46,263 nucleotides of DNA from Saprospiraceae bacterium (GTDB taxonomy: Bacteria > Bacteroidota > Bacteroidia > Chitinophagales > Saprospiraceae): assembly GCA_017985675.1 (NCBI GenBank), contig JAGNXB010000019.1, positions 1 to 46,263 on the forward strand, in the 5' to 3' direction. Below, piece by piece: positions 27,391 through 36,153 of this stretch. The position numbers and the translations under genes were made by a program. The stretch's first letter is position 1, and every line of letters begins with the position of its first letter. Below the pieces are notes generated by a model. The model saw nothing but the letters and a program-made list of their open reading frames with translations, was not told the origin of the DNA and did not search any database.

Positions 27391-27810
27391 AACACATGAT
27401 TTGATAAAGTGAAGAAATAAATTCGATGAGGCAAAGATGTGGGGGTGAAAAAGCCGTAGTCGTTTTTTAAACGTTTAGGTACGTTTGTAGCCGTTTGTCA
27501 ACGTTTGCAAATGGCTATACTATTGATATACAGAAAGATAAAATATCATTGTTAGGGGTAAAAAATTTGCATAAATAAAGGTTTACACAGATTGTCGACC
27601 CAACAAAGATTTATCTTGTAGCTAGTGCCTTAGATAAATGTGATGGTTTTTCCGGCAGGATGATGCGAATCATTGGAGGATTGTAGACGAAATACCAGGA
27701 ACTTTCTAAAGATGGTCTACCTTTGTCAGCCCTTAAAACGCACATCAACTGCCGGCACACATACGCCTGGTTGGAAAAGCAGGGAGGGACTCAATTAAAA
27801 GGAAAAATAT
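27391..27810. other. Divergent upstream region of ssb and the PhnA-like gene
   Basis: This 420-base gap contains the CGTTT array near ssb and a near -7 box for ssb (CATCTTTG on the minus strand, 27431-27438, one mismatch to TAnnTTTG). The half closer to 27811 shows no repeat or gene that I can support. Confidence 0.5.
27461..27506. promoter_or_regulatory. Five CGTTT sites at helical-turn spacing upstream of ssb
   Basis: CGTTT begins at 27461, 27472, 27482, 27492 and 27502, so the spacings are 11, 10, 10 and 10 bases and all sites fall on the same face of the helix. The last four share the longer form (A/C)CGTTT. The array lies about 70-115 bases upstream of the ssb start and just upstream of the probable -7 box, a typical place for an activator or multimeric repressor. 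The binding protein is unknown. Confidence 0.55.
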
Positions 27811-28020
27811 ATGGAAGTCAAAGACAGCAACGGAACTATTTTGGCAGCAGGCGACTCCGTCCTGCTGATTAAGGATCTGAAGGTAAAAGGCAGTTCGTCC
27901 ATCCTGAAACGGGGCACTGTTGTAAAAAACATTCGCCTCACTGATAATGATGAGGAAATCGAAGGGAAAATCGAAGGTTCTATGATGGTCCTTAAGGCCT
28001 GCTTTTTGAAAAAGAAGTAG
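27811..28020 (+). CDS. PhnA/YjdM-type domain protein lacking the zinc ribbon
   Basis: A 69-residue protein equal to the C-terminal domain of PhnA/YjdM proteins: [40 protein letters not shown], then [14 protein letters not shown], and a lysine-rich end. The usual N-terminal zinc ribbon of E. coli PhnA is absent; the ATG at 27811 has a purine-rich stretch (aaaaggaaaa) before it and no in-frame coding extension is apparent. Despite the old name, the family is not an established phosphonate hydrolase, so no reaction is assigned. The SH3-like fold suggests a small binding protein in the cytosol. Monocistronic, divergent from ssb. Confidence 0.8.
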   Translation: MEVKDSNGTILAAGDSVLLIKDLKVKGSSSILKRGTVVKNIRLTDNDEEIEGKIEGSMMVLKACFLKKK

Positions 28021-28148
28021 CCTGATTTCTACAATTGGGAAAAATAGCTTTTGTCCATGCAGGTGTTATCACCAATTTTATCACGACATATAAATCCATG
28101 ACAACACGGTAATAATATGACCAGTAAAAAACATTCGGTTGACTTTAA

Positions 28149-28883
28149 ATGAAAAGATTTATAATATTATTCTTTTTTTTAATTTGCTATACTGCTTTAG
28201 CTCTTGCACAGAAAACTGTATCTTATAGTAACCATCAATGGTTTCAATATTATAATGAACTCCAGCTATCAAAAAAAGCAACATTGTATTCTGACATAAG
28301 TTTACGAAGAGTCCATAATTTGAATCAATGGTCGCAAATGACATTTCGGACAGGGATTGGTTATCCTATCACTAATAATTTCAATGGAATAACTGGCATT
28401 GCATGTTTTACATTTTACAAAAATGACATTTTGTCTAAAATTGAATTTCGACCATATCAGGAAATAAATTCAAAACAAAAATTTGACAAGTTTCTTATCC
28501 AACATCGATTTCGTATTGAATTTAGATACTTTAGAGAAATAGTCAATAACGAAATTACAGAAAATGATTCTTTCAATTATCGATTCAGATACAGATTATT
28601 TTGTTCAATTCCAATTATAAGGTTCTCGGACAAAAATCCTGAAAAAAAAATACTATTGAATTTTGGAGATGAGATTTTTGTTAATACAGGCAGGGAAATT
28701 ATTTACAATATGCTTGACAATAATCGTATTATTTTGGGACCTGCATTTCAATTTAATGACAATCTCAATATTTCTTTGACTTATACTTATCAGTTTGGAC
28801 AACGCAATAATCCATCTGCATATGAGCATTCTGACATCATTTGGTTAGGTATAAATCATAAACTTTCATTAGTAAAAAATTAA
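28149..28883 (+). CDS. DUF2490 family exported protein, probable outer-membrane barrel
   Basis: A 244-residue protein with a signal peptide (MKRFIILFFFLICYTALALA). The mature part has alternating hydrophobic/polar beta strands with aromatic ends (HQWFQYYNELQLSKKATLY, FRTGIGYPITNNFNGITG, FRIEFRYF, ISLTYTYQFGQRN) and fits the DUF2490 family, thought to form small outer-membrane beta barrels. Function unknown. The gene is markedly AT-rich compared with ssb and polA and sits in a stretch of small accessory genes and repeats, so recent acquisition is possible but unproven. No operon partner. Confidence 0.8.
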   Translation: MKRFIILFFFLICYTALALAQKTVSYSNHQWFQYYNELQLSKKATLYSDISLRRVHNLNQWSQMTFRTGIGYPITNNFNGITGIACFTFYKNDILSKIEFRPYQEINSKQKFDKFLIQHRFRIEFRYFREIVNNEITENDSFNYRFRYRLFCSIPIIRFSDKNPEKKILLNFGDEIFVNTGREIIYNMLDNNRIILGPAFQFNDNLNISLTYTYQFGQRNNPSAYEHSDIIWLGINHKLSLVKN

Positions 28884-29695
28884 ATTTGCTTTAGAGCTCT
28901 GCTATTAACCTCTGAAATAGGCCAAGACTAAAGAAATTCAGGCGAGATACGCATGCGACCAACCTCTGGAGGTCAAGCTTTCCTGTAGTCAGCCTGCGGC
29001 GGACAAACCCTCTTCCGATAAACCTACGGAGGGCGAGCAAGGCATTTCGATCCCATACCGCATATGCTTCAGCGATGGTTCAATGAGCATATCTATAGCT
29101 AAGTAATTTGTATATAACGAAGTATCGCTTAGGCTTTTTATAGTAATAATTTTGTAAGGATTTGTTAGGTCAATGGGGGAGGTTGAAAGAGGTGCCCCTA
29201 AATAAGTGATCTTCGCTCGAAGCCTAATGCATGGATTGGGATAAAATAAAAAAACGTTACTGTTTTAGGACAAGACAGAGCGGAGAAAATTGGAGAACTT
29301 GCAGAACTAAACGACAGACTAAGAACGCTCAACTCGTATGACACAACTGAGTTTTAGCGATACAACAGACTTTCGGACGGAAAGTATTATAACCGCTTAC
29401 AAATATGTTTTCATCGTGGCTGCAAGCCAAGCGATGAATCACTTCGCCATCACGAACGCCATCCGAAAATACTACATGAATGTGAGTAACACGCTGTTGA
29501 ACGGAACCATTGGTAGCGGGCATCAAACCAGAGGATGTACGCCATACCTTATACCATTACCGTCACACCTAAACGAATAACCGAATAAACGCATAACCAA
29601 CAATAGTTGGTTGTCATGGTTGTCACAAATACACTCCCGTGATTTTTTCGAAATAACGACCTAACGAAACAACGAAATATCAATATTCGTGGTAG
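28884..29695. other. Long intergenic region with 30-bp tandem repeat and gene debris
   Basis: No convincing gene in 812 bases. It contains a three-unit 30-bp tandem repeat (28961-29050) and a 21-base word at 29219-29239 that is the reverse complement of one at 17547-17567. At about 29255-29350 there is a short open stretch (DRAEKIGELAELNDRLRTL) with no start codon that looks like a protein remnant. An 80-codon frame at 29338-29580 has no family resemblance. Confidence 0.55.
28961..29050. repeat. Three 30-bp tandem units
   Basis: Units start at 28961, 28991 and 29021, exactly 30 bases apart. Each begins with a conserved core of the form (A)(A/G)CCTnnGGnGGn followed by a purine-rich AAGC/AAAC/GAGC word. 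The second halves differ. The core is itself near-palindromic (CCTCTGGAGG in unit 1). There are no spacers, so it is not a CRISPR array. Confidence 0.6.
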
Positions 29696-29932
29696 TCATC
29701 GGATCATATACATATACAACTGCTCTACTTTCTCACGCGCCCAGGGCGTTTTGCGAAGGAAGGCCAGGCTGGATTTGATAGATGGGTCGATGGTAAAACA
29801 CCGCACCGGAATCATTCGGGCGAGTTCAGGCCAACCATAGTAGTCGACTAGCCTGCTGACCATATCTTCCAACTTGACGCCGTGCAGCGGGTTGTTGGGT
29901 TGACCCTTGGGGGATAGTGGTTGCTTTGTCAT
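29696..29932 (-). CDS. VF530/DUF2132 family small DNA-binding-type protein
   Basis: A 78-residue protein that fits the VF530 (DUF2132) family throughout: NNPLHGVKLEDMVSRLVDYY, GWPELARMIPVRCFTIDPSI, KSSLAFLRKTPWAREKVEQL and a short tail. The family folds as a small helical domain suggested to bind DNA or act as a protein-interaction module; its role in the cell is not established. Full length and apparently intact. Neighbours on both sides are repeat-rich spacers, so it gives no context for function. Confidence 0.9.
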   Translation of the reverse strand: MTKQPLSPKGQPNNPLHGVKLEDMVSRLVDYYGWPELARMIPVRCFTIDPSIKSSLAFLRKTPWAREKVEQLYMYMIR

Positions 29933-30300
29933 CAGTTTTGGTTTTTATGCCTGTTCGAGTGGAAATGGCTTCTTGATATTAAAGGTACTCATGAAATTAT
30001 ACAAATGGATGATGGTTTATAAAATCCATTCAACGTATGCAAAAAAGATTTATCCAAGTTTACATTCTGGGCTCACAAAAATTAGGTGTCTACATAAGTG
30101 TGTTTTTAGTGCTTTTCGATGGTTGCGACCCGTATGTGTTGACTTCCTCTTTACTTTGATGATGCGCTCTGACTTGGGGAATAGGCCTTATATTTTGCGT
30201 TCTTTCTTTGATGATAATGAATATCGTTTTTACCGCAGCATTGCGGAAAACCCCTGTCCTCGAAAGGCTCGCAGTTATTTGATTTGAGGTTGTGGTAATA

Positions 30301-30522
30301 AGTAAGCCTCGCACGGGGGCGTTCGGTTCACTCACCCTCAAAACCTCAAACCCTCATTCCTATCAATAGGGGCGTTCGGTTCGCTCACCGAATGTCCACT
30401 GGACACAAGATCATTCCTCATCCCTCACCCCTCATTCCTATCAATAGGCCTCGCGCGGGGGCGCTCGGTTAGCTCACCGAAGGTCCACTGGACATTCGCC
30501 CCTACGGGTACGTGAGCTCACC
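30301..30522 (-). repeat. Cluster of three GAGCGAACCGAGCGCCCC repeats (inverted orientation)
   Basis: Three copies, at about 30303-30336, 30366-30402 and 30443-30522, read on the minus strand as ggtgagcgaaccgagcgccc followed by gcgaggc with small changes. Two keep the palindrome GTCCACTGGAC. The link 'cctcattcctatcaatagg' between copies also has a counterpart in the 40168-40530 cluster. A segment longer than one unit was therefore shared or moved. Confidence 0.75.
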
Positions 30523-30583
30523 TTTCAGGTCTGTCAGCTACGTGCTGGGGTCGAAAGCCCTTTACTTTGACTGTTTAATTATG

Positions 30584-30591
30584 TAAATTTG
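30584..30591 (+). promoter_or_regulatory. -7 box (TAAATTTG) upstream of the YCF48-type gene
   Basis: An exact TAnnTTTG match, about 90 bases before the ATG at 30681. A TTTG at 30566-30569 is present but only 14 bases away, closer than the usual 19-21, so the promoter is tentative. Confidence 0.3.
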
Positions 30592-30680
30592 TTCATTAAT
30601 GGAGTTATACAAATCCATTCAAATAGGCTATTGTTTCAGATCCCTAGAAGAACAATGTCATCATATGTAAATATTTTTAT

Positions 30681-31895
30681 ATGGAACATTTCAAATTATT
30701 TCTTGCAACTATCCTCCTATTCGTCACAAACATGTATTCATTTGCTCAATGGGGACCTGTCAGCTCTGGAACTGTTGAGCACTTGGTAGATATTCACTTT
30801 CCAACAAATAACATAGGCTATATTGTTGGGGAAAACAGCACTTTGCTCAAAACATCTGACTCCGGTTTGAATTGGGAGCCTTTGAAACTAGATACCGTGA
30901 TGCATATAAATTCAGTTCATTTCGTCAATTCAGATACAGGTTTCATCGCGTGTAATGGGAAATTGTTACATACAGTTGATGGTGGAATGAACTGGACAAA
31001 TGCAAATGAATCCGAAAATAAATCATACAATTCTGTATATTTTATTAATGACACGATTGGTTTTTGTGGAGACGATCAAGGTAAAATACTAAAAACAACA
31101 GATGGTGGAATTTCATGGAATGAGAAAACCAAAAATAATGATTCCTGGATAACTGATTTTTATTTTTCTTCTCAGGATACTGGTTTTGCCCTTAGCAATG
31201 AATACAGTTCTTCATTCTTTAAAACAATAAATGGTGGAGAGTCTTGGTTAAAGATTCCTGTGAAGCCTATATTCGTTTTTTCTGTAATGACTTCCCTTTA
31301 TTTTTTTAATAATAATGAAGGGTTGATTGGAGGACTCTATAACCCTTTAATGATTAAGACGAATGATTCAGGTAACAGTTGGTCAATTTCAACATTAAAT
31401 CACACATTGAGTTGCATGAGTATGGATTTCTTTAATGATTTTGAAGGTGTAGCTGTTGGTTTCCATGGCAATATATTTAATTCAACAGACCGTGGAGTGA
31501 CTTGGTTCCGAGATGATGAAGCCTATAGTATTAAGGGTAATTATACTAAAGTGGCTTTTAATGCGAATAAAAAAATTGGTTATATTGCCGGCGCAAATGG
31601 AATACTACTAAGAAATGAAAACCTTGGGCTGGTAGGAACAAATAATCCTATTCAGGACAAGATTATCACTATATCACCCAATCCTGCAAATCAGCAACTA
31701 TTCTTGTATACTGAACAATTGCAACAGGTGAAGATCCAATTACAGGATTTTACAGGAAAGAATGTAATTATAAAGGAACTCGACCTCCCTGGCGTCCTTA
31801 ATGTTGATTTTCTATTACCAGGTGTATATTTTGCTCTAATATCTAAAAATGATAAAATATTTGAACAACATAAAGTAGTAATACAACAACCATAA
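30681..31895 (+). CDS. Secreted YCF48/BNR-type beta-propeller with T9SS type A sorting domain
   Basis: A 404-residue protein with a signal peptide (FLATILLFVTNMYSFAQ). The body is built of YCF48-like or BNR propeller blades: NNIGYIVGENSTLLKTSDSG, then NSDTGFIACNGKLLHTVDGG, NDTIGFCGDDQGKILKTTDG, NNEGLIGGLYNPLMIKTNDS and IGYIAGANGILLRNE, each ending in a 'T.D.G..W' strand-turn. The tail (ISPNPANQQLFLYTEQL, VKIQLQDFTGKNV, PGVYFALISKNDK) is a T9SS type A sorting domain. Propellers of this kind in Bacteroidota are secreted binding proteins; in plastids the YCF48 family assists photosystem assembly, but nothing here indicates that role. Monocistronic and AT-rich. Confidence 0.9.
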   Translation: MEHFKLFLATILLFVTNMYSFAQWGPVSSGTVEHLVDIHFPTNNIGYIVGENSTLLKTSDSGLNWEPLKLDTVMHINSVHFVNSDTGFIACNGKLLHTVDGGMNWTNANESENKSYNSVYFINDTIGFCGDDQGKILKTTDGGISWNEKTKNNDSWITDFYFSSQDTGFALSNEYSSSFFKTINGGESWLKIPVKPIFVFSVMTSLYFFNNNEGLIGGLYNPLMIKTNDSGNSWSISTLNHTLSCMSMDFFNDFEGVAVGFHGNIFNSTDRGVTWFRDDEAYSIKGNYTKVAFNANKKIGYIAGANGILLRNENLGLVGTNNPIQDKIITISPNPANQQLFLYTEQLQQVKIQLQDFTGKNVIIKELDLPGVLNVDFLLPGVYFALISKNDKIFEQHKVVIQQP

Positions 31896-32137
31896 ATTAA
31901 TCGAACTCGAAACTGCAGAAACAACTTTTGAACTTACTAATAGTTTTACCCCAACTAACCTGGAATATTCAATTTTTAGCCTTAGTTTAGTATCAGTTTT
32001 AATAATGAGTAAGTTTGGATGCTTACCATATTTGCTGCAAATGCCATGATCCACATTGTACTGATTGCAAGGTGTACTGCCTGACTGATAAATTCTGATC
32101 CACTATTCACAAATTCACATTTCTAACAGCATAAATA

Positions 32138-34924
32138 TCAATGCGCCTCCAGCCAGGTATTCCCTGTGCCCATTCCCACCAGGATCGGCACCTTCAGATT
32201 AGGGATGGCATGTTTCATTAAATCTTCAATTTTGGGACGTAGTTCATCGAGTTCTGGTTTGTAAATATCAAAGACCAATTCGTCATGTACCTGTAGAATC
32301 ATTTTGCTACGGTAATTCCCTTCCTTCAGCATAGCGTGGATATTTATCATGGCCACCTTGATCATATCTGCCGCCGTGCCCTGAATAGGCGTGTTGACGG
32401 CCATGCGCTCGGCATTGCTTCGTTCGAGTCCGCTTTTGCTGTTGATATCGCGCAATTTTCTGCGGCGCCCCATCAGGGTCTCGACATAGCCGTTATTTCG
32501 GGCAAATTCGACGGTGCTTTCCATATAATGTTTCAGGCCCTGGTATTGGCTGAAATACGCCTCAATTAATTCGGCAGCCTCTTTTCTGGGTATACTTAAT
32601 TGGCGACTCAGATTCGTTGCTCCTGCTCCATAAATAATAGAAAAATTCACTGTCTTCGCGTTACGGCGCTGGTCACCACTCACCTCGTCCAGCGGGACTC
32701 CATACACCCGGGCAGCCGTAGCCGCATGAATATCATGACCCGACTGGAAGGCTTCGATCATTGCCTCATCGCCGCTGATATGTGCGATGAGCCGCAATTC
32801 GATCTGACTGTAATCCGCCGCCAATAAGATATGATCCGAGTCCCTAGGAATGAACGCTTGTCGCACTTTACGACCTTCCGGTGTCCGGATAGGAATATTT
32901 TGGAGGTTGGGATTATTCGAACTTAACCGCCCTGTGGCTGCAATCGTTTGATTAAACGAACTGTGGATACGGCCCGTCCTTGCATTTATCATCCGTGGCA
33001 AGGCATCGACGTAGGTACTTTTTAATTTGGTTAAGCCCCGATAATCGAGAATCATTTGAACAAATGGATTTTCCACCGCCAATTCGGTCAGCTTCTCTTC
33101 ATCGGTGCTGTACTGGCCGGTTTTGGTTTTCCCCCAGCGATAGGGTATTTTCATCCGATCGAAAAGGATCTCGCCAATCTGCTTGGGAGAGGATATGTTG
33201 AATGCAGAGCCAGCCGCTTTATAAACTTCGCGTTCCGTATCCCGGATTTGTTTCTCCAGCTCGACAGAATAGACCTCCAGGAATCCTGCGTCCAGGCGGA
33301 TGCCTTCAAATTCCATCTCCGTCAACACATTGATCAGCGGTCCCTCCATTTCAAGGTAAAGCTGCTCCAGTTGTTGCTCCTTGATCAGCGGCATCAAATA
33401 ATGGTAAAGCTGTAAGGTGATATCGGCATCTTCAGCAGCATAATCGGACACCTTTTGGAGATCCGCGTCCCGCATGGTGAGTTGTTTGTTGCCCTTGCGT
33501 CCAATGAGCGTTTCGATCGAGACAGGCTGGTATTTCAGGTATGTCTCGGCCATGTAATCCATGCCATGCCGGAGATCCGGTTCCAGCAGATAATGCAGGA
33601 CCATGGTATCATAAAGGATGCCCTCCAGATGGATGTCATACCATCTCAGGATCTCGGCATCATATTTAATGTTCTGCCCGATTTTAGCAATCGTAGGCGA
33701 TTCCAGTATCTTTTTAAATCGGTGAATGAGCGTTTTAGCTTGCTCCTGATCATCGGGAATGGGTACATACCAGGCTTCATGCGCCTGGATCGCAAAGGAC
33801 ATCCCGACGATTTCGGCAGCCATTGCATCAATGCCTGTCGTCTCCGTATCAAAACAAATGACCGGAGCTTTTTCCAACAGTCTGATCAGTGCTTCCTGGC
33901 TCACTTCGTCATTTACCAGATGGTAGGCATGGGTGACGTTGTGGATGTTCATCGTGGCCATCGAATAATTGGAAGGGGCAGGACCTGTTGGTGGCGCTTC
34001 TGGGGTGCTTTGATTAAAAAGGTCCGTCTGTGTAGCAGCCTGGATCGGTTCTTCGCCGAGCACTTTACGCGCCATAGACCGGAATTCCAGTTCGCGGAAA
34101 AGGTCCGCCAGTTTTTCCCGATCGGGCGGATCCAATTGGAATTGCGTTTCATCAAACTGGATGGGCGCCTCAATATCTATACGTGCAAGGGTCTTCGACA
34201 TGATGGCCTGATCCCTGAATTCCAACAGGCGCTCGCCGCTTTTGCCTTTGATCAGGTGCGCGTTTTCAAGCAGATTCTCTACTGACTGATATTGCTCCAA
34301 AAGTATTGCGGCAGTCTTTGGGCCAATGCCCGGCACCCCGGGTATATTATCTACACTGTCGCCTTGCAGCCCAAGCATATCTACGACCTGATCGACGTGT
34401 TGAATGTTCCAGGTTTCACAGATTTCAGGTACACCCAGTATTTCGATACCATTCCCCTGGCGGGAAGGTTTATACATGAAGACATTTTCAGAAACCAGTT
34501 GCCCATAATCTTTATCCGGCGTGACCATAAAGACCTGATAGCCTACTTTTTCGGCTTGTTTGGCTAGCGTGCCAATGACGTCATCTGCCTCATAACCCTG
34601 CAATTCCACAACAGGGATGTGCCAGGCACGAAGGATGTCGCGCACCCAGGGCAGTGCAAACCCAATATCCTCTGGTTGTTCTTCCCGGTTTGCTTTATAC
34701 GCCGGATACATAACATGTCGAAAAGTGGGTCCCTGAAGGTCGAAGGAAACGGCCAGGTGAGTAGGGTTTTCTTTTTGCATGATATCCCATAGGGTATTCA
34801 CAAATCCCGTTACAGCGGACGTATTCCAGCCTTTGGAATTGATGAGTGGCCGTGCGATAAAGGAAAAATGAGCCCTGTAAATCAGCGCGTGTCCATCGAG
34901 GAGAAATAGTTTTTTTTCTGCCAT
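32138..34924 (-). CDS. polA: DNA polymerase I
   Basis: A 928-residue enzyme for Okazaki-fragment processing and repair synthesis. The N-terminal 5'-3' exonuclease (MAEKKLFLLDGHALIYRAHF, YEADDVIGTLA, GDSVDNIPGVPGIGPKTA) has its helix-hairpin-helix. The 3'-5' exonuclease is intact: D359 and E361 in CFDTETTG, IGQNIKYDAEIL, and YAAEDADITLQLY, so proofreading should work. In the polymerase domain motif A is ADYSQIELRLIAHISGD (D704), motif B RRNAKTVNFSIIYG, and motif C LQVHDELVFD (D881). Length is the same as in E. coli. It is transcribed divergently from the zinc metallopeptidase gene, with 98 bases between starts. No terminator is obvious after the stop. Confidence 0.98.
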   Translation of the reverse strand: MAEKKLFLLDGHALIYRAHFSFIARPLINSKGWNTSAVTGFVNTLWDIMQKENPTHLAVSFDLQGPTFRHVMYPAYKANREEQPEDIGFALPWVRDILRAWHIPVVELQGYEADDVIGTLAKQAEKVGYQVFMVTPDKDYGQLVSENVFMYKPSRQGNGIEILGVPEICETWNIQHVDQVVDMLGLQGDSVDNIPGVPGIGPKTAAILLEQYQSVENLLENAHLIKGKSGERLLEFRDQAIMSKTLARIDIEAPIQFDETQFQLDPPDREKLADLFRELEFRSMARKVLGEEPIQAATQTDLFNQSTPEAPPTGPAPSNYSMATMNIHNVTHAYHLVNDEVSQEALIRLLEKAPVICFDTETTGIDAMAAEIVGMSFAIQAHEAWYVPIPDDQEQAKTLIHRFKKILESPTIAKIGQNIKYDAEILRWYDIHLEGILYDTMVLHYLLEPDLRHGMDYMAETYLKYQPVSIETLIGRKGNKQLTMRDADLQKVSDYAAEDADITLQLYHYLMPLIKEQQLEQLYLEMEGPLINVLTEMEFEGIRLDAGFLEVYSVELEKQIRDTEREVYKAAGSAFNISSPKQIGEILFDRMKIPYRWGKTKTGQYSTDEEKLTELAVENPFVQMILDYRGLTKLKSTYVDALPRMINARTGRIHSSFNQTIAATGRLSSNNPNLQNIPIRTPEGRKVRQAFIPRDSDHILLAADYSQIELRLIAHISGDEAMIEAFQSGHDIHAATAARVYGVPLDEVSGDQRRNAKTVNFSIIYGAGATNLSRQLSIPRKEAAELIEAYFSQYQGLKHYMESTVEFARNNGYVETLMGRRRKLRDINSKSGLERSNAERMAVNTPIQGTAADMIKVAMINIHAMLKEGNYRSKMILQVHDELVFDIYKPELDELRPKIEDLMKHAIPNLKVPILVGMGTGNTWLEAH

Positions 34925-35022
34925 AAGGTTAGGTGCGAGGAGGTCACAAGATAGGGCAAAACCTGAAGGACCACATAAAACAAATGGGATGCTTATCTTT
35001 CGGCTAACAAATACACGATGTT

Positions 35023-35880
35023 ATGAAATGGGAAGGCAGAGAAGGTAGTCAAAATGTGGACGACCGCAGAAAAGGTACTGCACGAAAAGTAGGTGCAGGT
35101 ATTGGGATCGGCACTATTTTAATCGTGATATTTGGCCTGATCATGGGCGAAGATCCCGCTAAACTCATTTCACAATTGCAGGGAGGTGGACAAACGAGTA
35201 CCGCCGAAGGCGCCCAGCAAACGGGTGGTGCAGATGATGAACTTGCCTCTTTTGTTGGTGTCGTTTTGAAGGATACGGAAGATGTATGGGACAAACTATT
35301 TCCCGCCCAGATCGGCAAAGCGTATGTCCACCCCAAACTGGTTCTCTTTTCCGGCGAGGATCAGTCCGCATGTGGATATGCCAGTGCAGCTACCGGACCC
35401 TTCTATTGTCCGGCAGATCAGACGGTGTACATCGACCTCCAGTTTTATAGTGATTTGAAAACCCGATTTGGTGCTACTGGTGATTTTGCCATGGCCTATA
35501 TCATCTCCCACGAGGTGGCACACCATGTTCAAAATTTGATAGGCATCCTTGGGCAGGTCAATCAAGAACAGAGCAGGATTTCGAAAGAAGCAGCAAATGA
35601 TCTTTCTGTCCGGGTAGAGCTCCAGGCAGACTTTCTGGCCGGCGTGTGGGCACATCATGCGCAAAAAATGAAAAATATTCTGGAAGAGGGCGATTTGGAA
35701 GAAGCCTTAGGGGCAGCCGAAGCTATCGGAGATGATCGCATTCAAATGCGCACCCGGGGGTATGTGGTACCAGAGTCATTTACACATGGCAGCTCCGAGC
35801 AGCGGATGCGCTGGTTTAATAAAGGAGTTCGTACAGGAGATCTCAATCAGGGAGATACGTTTGCAGCTAATCCACTTTAA
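35023..35880 (+). CDS. YpfJ/KPN_02809 family zinc metallopeptidase
   Basis: A 285-residue protein of the neutral zinc metallopeptidase family represented by YpfJ. It starts with the family motif MKWEGREGSQNVDDRRKG, has one membrane-spanning segment (IGIGTILIVIFGLIMG, residues about 29-44), and a linker of Q/G/T residues. The soluble domain carries the zinc motif HEVAHH (H163, E164, H167) and the downstream ELQADFLAGVWAHHA, whose acidic residue is the likely third ligand. FYCPADQTVYIDLQFY is another family landmark. Type-II topology with a periplasmic domain is expected; the physiological substrate is unknown. It is divergent from polA. The region to the next gene is AT-rich with no clear terminator. 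Confidence 0.93.
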   Translation: MKWEGREGSQNVDDRRKGTARKVGAGIGIGTILIVIFGLIMGEDPAKLISQLQGGGQTSTAEGAQQTGGADDELASFVGVVLKDTEDVWDKLFPAQIGKAYVHPKLVLFSGEDQSACGYASAATGPFYCPADQTVYIDLQFYSDLKTRFGATGDFAMAYIISHEVAHHVQNLIGILGQVNQEQSRISKEAANDLSVRVELQADFLAGVWAHHAQKMKNILEEGDLEEALGAAEAIGDDRIQMRTRGYVVPESFTHGSSEQRMRWFNKGVRTGDLNQGDTFAANPL

Positions 35881-36153
35881 ACATTTTAGTTTAATTATTT
35901 TTTTGTGAAATGATTTAGCCGAGACCTTATTAGCAAAAGTAAAGCGGTTAATAGCAGCGCTAATTTCAGATCAATTATTTAGGCATATTCCAATTTATCC
36001 TCCTCGCTATATCTCAGAAGGTAGTAACCATCCACCCGAGGTTAAAAACATACAGGACCACAATAGTAACTACATTCAGAAGTTAAGGAAACGTTATCTA
36101 TTACAAAATAATAATTGGCTTTAGCATCTTTAGCCTGTAATACACCATTCCCT

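Larger units (their letters stand above)
29933..30680. other. Repeat-bearing spacer upstream of the YCF48-type gene
   Basis: A 748-base gap. The first half (to about 30290) has only weak overlapping frames without family resemblance. From 30301 to 30522 it carries inverted copies of the GAGCGAACCGAGCGCCCC repeat family seen again at 40168-40530. The last 100 or so bases hold the probable promoter of the gene at 30681. Confidence 0.6.

Noticed and set aside
28961..29050. Possible CRISPR remnant (30-bp period)
   Set aside because: There are no unique spacers between conserved repeats; only half of each unit is conserved and no cas gene is nearby.
29338..29580. 80-codon open frame between the DUF2490 and VF530 genes
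   Set aside because: No family resemblance, no upstream signals; the surrounding 800 bases look like debris.
29907..30287. 126-codon open frame overlapping the VF530 gene start
   Set aside because: It overlaps a well-supported gene on the other strand and reads as an unstructured Cys/Trp-rich sequence typical of chance frames.
33455..34285. 276-codon plus-strand frame opposite polA
   Set aside because: Antisense to conserved DNA polymerase I; no family or start signal.
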